56,850 nt of DNA. Source: Bacteroidota bacterium (lineage in GTDB: Bacteria; Bacteroidota; Ignavibacteria; Kryptoniales; JAKASW01). Positions 9,864-17,621 of the stretch are shown piece by piece. The translations under genes were made by a program, and so were the position numbers. Positions within the stretch are counted from its first letter, which is position 1. The number at the start of each line of letters is the position of its first letter. The stretch spans positions 1 through 56,850 of the forward strand of contig JAJZVO010000024.1 in NCBI GenBank assembly GCA_021845665.1, read 5' to 3'. Under the pieces are notes generated by a model. It saw only the letters and a program-made list of their open reading frames with translations, did not search any database and was not told the DNA's origin.

Positions 9864-11660
9864 ATGAAAGCGATTTTAACGGCGATGGTTCTCTCGGCTG
9901 TTGTGATACTCGCTTGTATGCCCCGAGCCGTATATGCACAGTACGGCAGCGGATCGGCTTCCGATACTGTATGGGTTACCCCGAGCATGGGGAACGGAAG
10001 CCTGAGCGATTACATTGGCTCAGACACGACATCAACCGGAGCAAGGGCAAATCCCAATGCGATTTACGCCCTTTACAGAGATTCGGTTTATTTCTTCACG
10101 GGTCAGATAAACGTCAATGGAAATTTGACGATTGTCGCACAACCCGGGACGTCTACTCCTCCAGTGATAGCTCCGGCCGTCCTGGCTGATGGATCGTCAC
10201 CCAGCACCTTCATAAACTCAGACGGCGGCAACCTCACCATGAGAGGCCTGTACCTGCTTGGTGTGCCGTATAACAGCCATTGGCTCGGCTGGGGAGATGC
10301 TGTCGTCATTAATGGGGACAGCAGCGATGTCCATGTGGATAGCTGCGTCTTCGACCAATGGAGCGACGGCGCCATGGATTCTTTCGGGAGCTGGGAAAAC
10401 TTCTATATCACGAACTGCTACTTCGTGAACGATATTCACTCGTCGTCCTACTTTGGAGGGCACGACTGGGAGTCGCACGGCAATCCGGTCGACACCTTGA
10501 TGATAGTCAATAATACTATGTTCAATAATAACTCGTATGCTGATGTGCCGACGGGTTATGTCAAGTTTGAACGATTTGATCATAACACGGTCTGTCTTAC
10601 CCAGGTCAACCCGATGAATGATTTCTTCGGCACGAATGACTATATCGAAAACAACATCTTCTATTCGACACTGATGGTCGGCCAGCAAATTGATGAGGCC
10701 TACGCCGAGTGGTATGATACAATATTCTATAAGTCCTTCGCGTGGAGCGCTTCATCAACGATCAGCACAGACACCCTTGGACTCGACCCTTCCCTGGCGC
10801 AAGCCTTCGGTGGAACGGAATCCAATAGAGTCTATAAGGTACTTAACAATGCATATTACTGGCCGGCATCAATCCAGAATTTCTGGACGGCATACAATGA
10901 TACAGTTACCAAGATGGTGAAGGTAAGCTATCCTGATTCTGTGGTGAACCTCAACCATCCGCCGAATGACACGCTCGTAGACACAGCTACCGTTAAGGCT
11001 ATTCTTATTCCGCCCCAGGGATTCATGAACGGCCGCACGCAGCATATGTTTACCGATAAGGCGGAATGGCCCGATTTCATTGCGGCCAACAACGATAGTG
11101 TTGACCCTGGCTTCCCGTCCTTCGTGTCCGACCAGATCGACAGCGCGATAAAGTATGTTCTCGATATCAGAGCAAACGCATATCCGAACTACATGTGGGA
11201 TTATACGAAGGGTCAGCCGTTGTTCAGCTGGCTGTGGCCTTTACCGGAACTCACATACTCGAATACTTCGTTACAGCATGCCGGTACTGACGGCTACGCT
11301 CTCGGAGATCTGAACGCGTTCCCGAGCCAGTTGGCGGCATGGAAGGCTGCCGGCGGTCTGGCCCTCGGCGTGCAGAAGGTCCCGAACACAATTCCCGAAG
11401 CCTTCGCGCTTTCACAGAACTACCCCAACCCGTTCAACCCGACGACCGAAATCAAGGTCAGCCTGAAACAGGCGGGCGTCGTCAACCTCGACGTTTACAA
11501 TGTCCTCGGCCAGCTCGTCAAGGTCGTTGACAACGGTTACAAGCCTGCGGGCGAGTATGTTTACAACGTTAATATGGACGCCTTCGCTAGCGGTGTCTAT
11601 TTCTATAGGCTGCAAGAAGGGGCTAACTCAATAACCAGAAAGATGCTTCTCCTTAAGTAG
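9864..11660 (+). CDS. Secreted beta-helix protein with type IX sorting domain, copy 2
   Basis: 598 residues, ATG behind an AAGGAGAAGGA stretch. After a signal peptide (about 1-26) comes a parallel beta-helix-like region (about 85-270) and a C-terminal type IX sorting domain ([26 protein letters not shown], terminal KMLLLK). It is clearly a paralogue of the 3723 protein: shared landmarks include the NSTxYLGxDxLG-like turns, SSYFGG, NNTMFNNNSY and the AGTDGYALGDLN segment before the sorting domain. It lacks roughly 140 residues of the unique N-terminal part of copy 1. It probably works at the cell surface with receptor 2. The function is unknown; polysaccharide binding or cleavage is a guess from fold and context. 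Confidence 0.86.
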   Translation: MKAILTAMVLSAVVILACMPRAVYAQYGSGSASDTVWVTPSMGNGSLSDYIGSDTTSTGARANPNAIYALYRDSVYFFTGQINVNGNLTIVAQPGTSTPPVIAPAVLADGSSPSTFINSDGGNLTMRGLYLLGVPYNSHWLGWGDAVVINGDSSDVHVDSCVFDQWSDGAMDSFGSWENFYITNCYFVNDIHSSSYFGGHDWESHGNPVDTLMIVNNTMFNNNSYADVPTGYVKFERFDHNTVCLTQVNPMNDFFGTNDYIENNIFYSTLMVGQQIDEAYAEWYDTIFYKSFAWSASSTISTDTLGLDPSLAQAFGGTESNRVYKVLNNAYYWPASIQNFWTAYNDTVTKMVKVSYPDSVVNLNHPPNDTLVDTATVKAILIPPQGFMNGRTQHMFTDKAEWPDFIAANNDSVDPGFPSFVSDQIDSAIKYVLDIRANAYPNYMWDYTKGQPLFSWLWPLPELTYSNTSLQHAGTDGYALGDLNAFPSQLAAWKAAGGLALGVQKVPNTIPEAFALSQNYPNPFNPTTEIKVSLKQAGVVNLDVYNVLGQLVKVVDNGYKPAGEYVYNVNMDAFASGVYFYRLQEGANSITRKMLLLK

Positions 11661-11680
11661 TGGAATAGCCCCATTACAGC

Positions 11681-11722
11681 GGCGGACTGCCAAGCTAACA
11701 GGCGGTCCGCCGTTCGTTTTTT
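11681..11722 (+). terminator. Rho-independent terminator
   Basis: An 11-bp stem GGCGGACTGCC (11681-11691) / GGCGGTCCGCC (11701-11711) with one G-U pair and a 9-nt loop, followed by a T-rich run from 11717. It closes the duplicated receptor/beta-helix region. Confidence 0.9.
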
Positions 11723-12023
11723 CTTTATGAAAATTTTCGCCTCTCTTTTGTTATATTGCTTTTACTAATCCAATGATGAGTCCTGGACTCACTGAGGTGC
11801 TCAGGTACAATCAAAGACTCGTATGGACTCGTGGATTGGCGAAAAACGTGAGTCTCAAGTTTTTTGTACCGGAGAATATCTCAGATCTCGATGCCGTTTG
11901 GTCCTGTTGTTGACTCTTTTTTGATTCGGGCTTCGTGTGGCTTCATCAGAATCGCTGATTTCTTCGGGCTGAAAGTATTCTTGGGAACTCCGACCCTTTT
12001 TCAATCGCTACCGAAGGCTATGA
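11723..12023. other. Intergenic leader region, no gene recognised
   Basis: About 300 bases between the terminator and the MFS permease. An AT-rich motif TTTTGTTATATT (11746-11757) recurs almost exactly upstream of rpiB (TTTTGTTACATT, 27714-27725) and may be promoter-related, but no well-spaced -35 box was found. No coding frame stands out. Confidence 0.4.
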
Positions 12024-13325
12024 ATGAATGATGTCCTGAAAAAAAGAAGTCCCGCTTTCTGGGTCCCTACACTCTATTTTGCAGAAGGACTCCCGTTCGT
12101 TGTTATAAACGTCGTTTCGGTCCTGATGTACAAATCGCTCGGAATTAACGATGCGCAGATAGCCTTCTTCACCACGCTCGTCATTCTACCCTGGACTCTC
12201 AAACCTCTGTGGGGCCCGGTCCTTGAGATGTTCAAGACGAAAAAGTATTTCGTTATCGCAACTCAGTTCATCGGGGGGATCGGCTTCGGGGTCCTCGCCC
12301 TCAGTCTTAAACTTCCTTCCTTCTTTCAGTACTCCATCGCCCTGATGGCCATCATAGCTTTCAACGGCGCGACTCACGATATAGCCGCCGACGGGGTCTA
12401 TATAAACGCTCTTACACCGAAAGAGCAGTCGGAGTATGTGGGATGGCAGGGTGCATTCTACAATGTCGCAAAGGTCCTTTCGCAAGGCGCTTTTGTCTTT
12501 CTCGCCGGGCAACTCCAGGAATCTGTCGGCGTGGTACACGCCTGGATGATCGTCATGGGCCTTTTCGGCGGAGTGATGATTCTGCTCGGCATCTATCACG
12601 CAAAAATGCTCCCCACCGGTGGTGCCGCCGGTCAGGTAAAGTCCGCGAAAGAAGCATTCGGAACCTTTTTGGACGTCGTCAGGACTTTCTTCGCGAAACA
12701 ATACATAGGATGGGGAATCGCATTCATCATCTTGTACCGGTTCGCAGAAGGCCAGGCGATGAAGATCGTCCCGCTCTTCTTCAAGGCGAGCCGCGCATCG
12801 GGCGGACTCGGACTCTCGATTTCCCAGATCGGAATCATCTATGGCATATTCCCGCCAATAGCATTCATAGCGGGATCGATACTCGGCGGCTATTTCACGG
12901 CGAAGTACGGCCTCCGTAAGTCGCTTATCGTTTTGTGCGCATTCTTCAATATACCGTTTGCCGTGTACCTTGTATTGGCATATTCGACCCCAACCAGCCT
13001 ATTGTTGATCGGTACCGCAACGACACTCGAATATCTCGGCTATGGCGTCGGCTTCATCGGTCTGACATTGTACATGATGCAGCAGATCGCACCGGGTAAA
13101 TATAAGATGGCACACTACGCCTTTGCCACCGGCGTGATGAACCTCGGACTCATGATCCCGTCCGCGTTGAGCGGCTTCATCAGCGATTTCCTCGGGTACA
13201 AACATTTCTTTCTCTGGGTGATGATTGCGACGATACCGTCGTTCCTCGTTACGTGGTTTGTGCCTTTTAGAAAAACCGAGGATGCTAATTCGGAGTTACC
13301 CTCCGCTGACAATGCGATTGGGTGA
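12024..13325 (+). CDS. MFS permease, AmpG/PAT-like (sugar or muropeptide type)
   Basis: 433 residues with about 12 hydrophobic segments and an N-terminus typical of the AmpG-like branch of the major facilitator superfamily (YFAEGLPFVVINVVSVLMYKSLG, split by a short loop). The family carries sugars, glycoconjugates or muropeptides across the inner membrane with protons. The motif NGATHDIAADG (around residues 113-123) fits the AmpG/PAT type. It lies 98 bases upstream of a GH94 phosphorylase and ahead of a GH125 mannosidase, so an oligosaccharide substrate feeding a cytoplasmic phosphorylase is the simplest inference. Substrate specificity cannot be read from the sequence. Confidence 0.85.
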   Translation: MNDVLKKRSPAFWVPTLYFAEGLPFVVINVVSVLMYKSLGINDAQIAFFTTLVILPWTLKPLWGPVLEMFKTKKYFVIATQFIGGIGFGVLALSLKLPSFFQYSIALMAIIAFNGATHDIAADGVYINALTPKEQSEYVGWQGAFYNVAKVLSQGAFVFLAGQLQESVGVVHAWMIVMGLFGGVMILLGIYHAKMLPTGGAAGQVKSAKEAFGTFLDVVRTFFAKQYIGWGIAFIILYRFAEGQAMKIVPLFFKASRASGGLGLSISQIGIIYGIFPPIAFIAGSILGGYFTAKYGLRKSLIVLCAFFNIPFAVYLVLAYSTPTSLLLIGTATTLEYLGYGVGFIGLTLYMMQQIAPGKYKMAHYAFATGVMNLGLMIPSALSGFISDFLGYKHFFLWVMIATIPSFLVTWFVPFRKTEDANSELPSADNAIG

Positions 13326-13422
13326 TTAGTGTTGAAGTGGTGATCTGCGCCGCGGATGCGGAACAAACGATGTACACAGATGAATTTTGAAAATTAATCA
13401 TTGAACACAGAGAATTAACGAC

Positions 13423-15825
13423 ATGCGCTACGGATATTTTGACAATAAGAAAAGAGAATATGTAATAGAGCGGCCGGACGTGCCGGTATCATGGACGAAC
13501 TATTTGGGAGTGAAGGACCTCTGCACGGTGATATCCCACAATGCAGGGGGCTATATGTTTTACAAGACGACGGAACACCACAGGATAACGAGGTTCCGAC
13601 AGAACGGAGTACCTCTTGACAGACCGGGGCATTATGTATATATCAGGGACGACGAGACTGGTGATTACTGGAGCGTATCGTGGCAGCCGGTTGGGAAGGA
13701 TTTCAGTAAGGCGAAGTACACGACGAGACACGGACTGTCGTACACGAAATTCGAGTGTGATTACAAGGGGATAGAAGCGGAACAGCTGGTGTTCATCCCG
13801 ATAGAGGACGACGTTGAGCTGTGGGACGTGAGGATAAGGAATAAAGGGAAGAAGAGACGGAAGCTGAGCGTATACTCGTATGTGGAATTTTCATTTCATC
13901 ATGTAGAGATAGACAACCAGAACCTTCAGATGAGCTTGTATGCGAGCGGGAGTAACTATAAGGATGGTATAATAGAGTACGATTTTTTCTACGAGCCGTG
14001 GACGCATCATTATATGGCGTCAAGCTTCGATCCGGACGGGTACGATTGCGTAAGGGACAGGTTTATAGGGAGTTACCGGACAGAGAGCAACCCCATAGCG
14101 GTGGAGAGAGGAAAGTGCAGTGACAGCACGGAACTGGGAGGAAACCACTGCGGGACACTTCAGAAGAAGATGACTCTAAAGGGCGGAGAAGAGACGAGAT
14201 TGGTGTTCATGCTTGGAGTGGGCTCGAGGAAGGAGAAAGGATATGAGATAAGGAAGAAGTACAAGAACCTGAAGGAAGTGGACAAGGCGTTCGGGGAGCT
14301 TAAGGATTATTGGGAAGAGAAGACGTCTGTGCTTCAGTGCAAGACGCCGAACGAAGGGTTGGACACGATGGTGAACATCTGGACTTTGTACCAGGCAGAG
14401 ACATGCGTGGTGTGGTCTCGGTTCGCATCGTTCATCGAGGTGGGAGGAAGAGTAGGACTGGGATACCGCGACACTTCTCAGGACGTGATGGCGGTACCTC
14501 ATACGAACCCGAAGAAGGTAAAGGAGAGGATACGTGAGCTTCTTCACGGCCAGGTGAGCAGGGGATACGGACTTCACTTGTTCGATCCTGACGTGTTCAA
14601 TCCTCAGGAGGAGAGACTTCCGGGAGTGAAGCTGCCGACAGTGGTTCCGACTCCGTCGGCGGAGTCGATAATACACGGTATGGAGGACGTGTGTTCGGAC
14701 GATGCGCTGTGGATAGTAGGATCGGTATGTGAATACGTAATGGAGACAGGCGAGCTGGAGTTTTTCAAGGAGGAGATACCTTATGCGGACAAGGGGAAGG
14801 GGAATGTATACGAGCATCTAAAGAGGTCGATAGATTTTACTGCGGAAGAGACTGCGAAGAACGGGATATGTTTAGGACTACGGGCGGACTGGAACGACTG
14901 CCTGAACCTTGGGGGAGGTCAGAGCGGAATGGTGTCGTTCATGCACTACTGGGCGCTGAAATATTTTATAGACGCGGCGGAGATACTGGGATACGAGAAC
15001 GACGTACAGGAATATTCGAGGATGGCAGAGCAGGTGAGGAGATCGGTGGAAGAGGAGCTTTGGGACGGAGAATGGTACGCTCGTGGAGTGACGAAGGCCG
15101 GAATAAAGATAGGAGTGAAGTCGAACAAGGAGGGGAAGATATTTTTGGAGAGCAACAGCTGGGCGGGATTATCGGGAGCGGCATCTCCGGAGCGGGCAAG
15201 GAAGGCGATGGACTCGGTCCATAGGTATCTTTCGTCGCCATACGGACTTCATCTGAACTGGCCGACGTACACGGAGCCGAACGACGACATAGGATACGTG
15301 ACGAGGGTTTACAGGGGGATAAAGGAGAACGGTTCTATATTCAGCCATCCGAACCCGTGGGCAGTGATAGCGGAGTGCAAGCTGGGAAGAGGGAGGCTTG
15401 CGATGAAGCTATACGACGCACTATTGCCATACAACCAGAACGACAAGATAGAGATAAGGGAATCGGAGCCGTATGTGTACTGCCAGTTCGTGATGGGGAA
15501 GGATCATACGGCATACGGGCGGGCACGACATCCGTGGCTGACGGGAAGTGGAGGATGGAGTTATACTGCGGCGACAAAGTACATACTCGGGATAAGACCG
15601 ACGTATGAAGGGTTGATAGTAGATCCGTCGATACCGCCGGAGTGGGACGGGTTCGAGGCGGTGAGGAAGTGGCGCGGAGCCACGTACCGTATAACCGTCA
15701 AGAATCCTGACCATGTCGAGCACGGGGTGAAGCTGATGAGGCTGAACGGTCAACCCGTTAATCCGCTCGTCCCGGTCCAGCCGGCAGGATCGGATAATGA
15801 AGTCGAAGTCATCTTGGGGAAATAA
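13423..15825 (+). CDS. GH94 disaccharide phosphorylase, cellobiose phosphorylase-like
   Basis: 800 residues, the normal length for the family, no signal peptide, hence cytoplasmic. The N-terminus (MRYGYFDNKKREYVI, then SWTNYLG and AGGYMFYK) is the classic GH94 start. The proton-donor aspartate is expected in ADWNDCLNLGGG (Asp489 or Asp492; Asp492 is the best match to the family position). HPWLTGSGGW near residues 705-714 belongs to the phosphate-binding part. The enzymes split a beta-linked disaccharide with phosphate into a sugar 1-phosphate and a free sugar. Overall likeness is to cellobiose phosphorylases, but other GH94 specificities cannot be excluded. Codon use is odd: Arg AGG/AGA, Ile ATA and Gly GGA dominate up to about 15660, after which the last 50 codons look like the neighbours. 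Confidence 0.9.
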   Translation: MRYGYFDNKKREYVIERPDVPVSWTNYLGVKDLCTVISHNAGGYMFYKTTEHHRITRFRQNGVPLDRPGHYVYIRDDETGDYWSVSWQPVGKDFSKAKYTTRHGLSYTKFECDYKGIEAEQLVFIPIEDDVELWDVRIRNKGKKRRKLSVYSYVEFSFHHVEIDNQNLQMSLYASGSNYKDGIIEYDFFYEPWTHHYMASSFDPDGYDCVRDRFIGSYRTESNPIAVERGKCSDSTELGGNHCGTLQKKMTLKGGEETRLVFMLGVGSRKEKGYEIRKKYKNLKEVDKAFGELKDYWEEKTSVLQCKTPNEGLDTMVNIWTLYQAETCVVWSRFASFIEVGGRVGLGYRDTSQDVMAVPHTNPKKVKERIRELLHGQVSRGYGLHLFDPDVFNPQEERLPGVKLPTVVPTPSAESIIHGMEDVCSDDALWIVGSVCEYVMETGELEFFKEEIPYADKGKGNVYEHLKRSIDFTAEETAKNGICLGLRADWNDCLNLGGGQSGMVSFMHYWALKYFIDAAEILGYENDVQEYSRMAEQVRRSVEEELWDGEWYARGVTKAGIKIGVKSNKEGKIFLESNSWAGLSGAASPERARKAMDSVHRYLSSPYGLHLNWPTYTEPNDDIGYVTRVYRGIKENGSIFSHPNPWAVIAECKLGRGRLAMKLYDALLPYNQNDKIEIRESEPYVYCQFVMGKDHTAYGRARHPWLTGSGGWSYTAATKYILGIRPTYEGLIVDPSIPPEWDGFEAVRKWRGATYRITVKNPDHVEHGVKLMRLNGQPVNPLVPVQPAGSDNEVEVILGK

Positions 15826-15855
15826 GGGGATCCCTGAATTCACGATACACAGAAG

Positions 15856-15916
15856 AAACGCGGGTTCATTCGGATAGGGAAAAAAGCGAGGCCTCTCCGC
15901 GTTCGTCCCGCGTTTT
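15856..15916 (+). terminator. Candidate terminator hairpin after the GH94 gene
   Basis: AAACGCGGG (15856-15864) pairs with CCCGCGTTT (15907-15915); the T's at the 3' arm continue for one more base. The 42-nt loop holds a smaller GAGGCCTC-type palindrome. The T tract is short, so termination efficiency is uncertain. Confidence 0.45.
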
Positions 15917-16035
15917 ATTAAGTCACTTTTCCCGGCGCGGCATTTGATTCTCTTCCCTTGAAAGAAAGACATGCAATGACATATCATCTTCAAAATGTTT
16001 TGCACCGTGTGAAAGCCACGGCATGACGATGTAAA

Positions 16036-16065
16036 TTACAATTCGAACAAAAGTGTATTTAGAAT
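16036..16065 (+). promoter_or_regulatory. Candidate promoter for the GH125 gene
   Basis: TTACAA (16036-16041), 18 bp, TAGAAT (16060-16065). It lies 22 bp before the ATG at 16088, leaving room for the GGAGG ribosome binding site. The -35 box is weak. Confidence 0.4.
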
Positions 16066-16087
16066 ACCAATTTTCCTGGAGGATCTG

Positions 16088-17530
16088 ATGACATCGAGGA
16101 GGGACTTCTTAAGAACAGGTGGGCTTGCAATGGCCGGACTTTCACTATTGAACAGGAACCCGCTGCACTCGGCGCTCGGTGCCGCTGCACAGGCCGCGGG
16201 CGATTCCAACAGCAAGCGTCCCCCGCTCGATAAGAGAAGATTCGTGAGCGAAGCAGTCGATGAAGAAATACGAAGGGTGCAGGCACAAATCGGCAACCAC
16301 GATCTTGCCTGGATATTCGGCAACTGCTATCCTAACACGCTCGACACCACAGTCCAGCTTGGGATGATCGATGGCCGTCCGGACACTTTCGTAATCACAG
16401 GTGATATAGATGCCATGTGGCTGCGTGATTCCAGCGCACAGGTCTGGCCATATCTCCCGCTCGTTAACCAGGATCCGAAGCTCAAAGAGCTTATCGCGGG
16501 AGTGATTAACAGGCAAACGAAATGCATCCTCCTTGATCCTTACGCCAACGCGTTCAACTACGGCCCAACCGGAAGCCCGTTCGACAAGGATCTGACAACC
16601 ATGAAGCCCGGCATACATGAGCGAAAATGGGAAGTGGACTCGCTATGTTACCCGATCAGGCTGGCGCACCGCTATTGGAGAGAAACAGGAGACACCTCTC
16701 CATTCGATAGTAAATGGCGCGATGCGATGAAGCTCGTGGTCAAAACATTCAGGCAGCAGCAGAGAAAGGACGGTCACGGCCCCTACAAATTCCAGCGGGT
16801 CACGGCAGTCCAAACCGATACCGTCGCAGGAGGCGGTTATGGCAACCCGATTAAACCCCTCGGTATGATAGTCTCCATCTTCCGCCCATCCGATGATTCC
16901 ACGATTTTCCCCTTCCTCGTCCCGTCAAATCTGTTTGCCGTCCACGTCTTAAAGCTGCTGTCGGAGATGTCCCGCGATATCATGAAGGACGAAAGGTTTG
17001 CCGGTGATTGCGCCTCGCTCGCCGATGAGGTGTACGAGGCAGTCCAACGGTATGCGGTCGTGAATCACCAGACGTTCGGCAATATGTACGCGTATGAAGT
17101 CGATGGGTTTGGCGACCACTCGTTCATGGATGACGCCAATGCTCCCAGCCTTCTCTCCCTGCCGTATCTGGACTGCGTGCCGGAAAGCGACCAGGTCTAC
17201 CAGAATACCAGGCAATTCCTCTTCAGCGGGAGCAACCCTTACTTCTTCAAGGGAACGGCGGGAGGTGGGATCGGAAGCGCCCACACCGGCCTCGGTAAAA
17301 TATGGCCGATAGCAATAATGATGCGCGCCTTCACGAGCAGGAACGATAATGAGATTTCAACTTGCATTTCCACTCTCGTCGAGTCGAGTGCCGGCACCGG
17401 CTTCATGCACGAATCGTTTGACGAGAACGACCCGAAAAACTTTACCCGAAGCTGGTTCGCATGGGCAAACACGCTCTTCGGCGAGCTTGTGATACGGCTT
17501 CAGAAAGAAAAGCCGTATCTCCTTTCCTGA
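16088..17530 (+). CDS. GH125 exo-alpha-1,6-mannosidase, Tat-exported
   Basis: 480 residues. The N-terminus SRRDFL followed by a hydrophobic stretch is a twin-arginine signal, so the folded enzyme is exported. The body is glycoside hydrolase family 125 (formerly DUF1237): GDIDAMWLRDSSAQVWPY (about 115-132), RKWEVDSLCYPIRLAHRYW (about 179-197), a central NMYAYEVDGFGDHSFMDDAN segment and MHESFDENDP near the C-terminus. Known members remove non-reducing alpha-1,6-mannose by an inverting mechanism. GGAGG stands 5 nt before the ATG. In Bacteroidetes such enzymes usually sit with mannan or N-glycan genes; here the neighbours are a permease and a beta-disaccharide phosphorylase, so either the locus handles a mixed glycan or the genes are functionally separate. 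Confidence 0.92.
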   Translation: MTSRRDFLRTGGLAMAGLSLLNRNPLHSALGAAAQAAGDSNSKRPPLDKRRFVSEAVDEEIRRVQAQIGNHDLAWIFGNCYPNTLDTTVQLGMIDGRPDTFVITGDIDAMWLRDSSAQVWPYLPLVNQDPKLKELIAGVINRQTKCILLDPYANAFNYGPTGSPFDKDLTTMKPGIHERKWEVDSLCYPIRLAHRYWRETGDTSPFDSKWRDAMKLVVKTFRQQQRKDGHGPYKFQRVTAVQTDTVAGGGYGNPIKPLGMIVSIFRPSDDSTIFPFLVPSNLFAVHVLKLLSEMSRDIMKDERFAGDCASLADEVYEAVQRYAVVNHQTFGNMYAYEVDGFGDHSFMDDANAPSLLSLPYLDCVPESDQVYQNTRQFLFSGSNPYFFKGTAGGGIGSAHTGLGKIWPIAIMMRAFTSRNDNEISTCISTLVESSAGTGFMHESFDENDPKNFTRSWFAWANTLFGELVIRLQKEKPYLLS

Positions 17531-17560
17531 CCTCGGCTCCCATGCGAAGTGGCCAGTTTG

Positions 17561-17604
17561 CCTTTCGAAGGTAGCAGAGCCCCTTCTGAGCTACCTTCGA
17601 AAGG
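17561..17604. terminator. Perfect 15-bp inverted repeat between convergent genes
   Basis: CCTTTCGAAGGTAGC (17561-17575) and its exact complement GCTACCTTCGAAAGG (17590-17604) around a 14-nt loop, centred between the ends of the GH125 gene and the minus-strand BNR gene. It probably serves as a bidirectional terminator, though neither side has a clear T tract. Confidence 0.6.
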
Positions 17605-17621
17605 TTGCGTTCCGGCACTCC

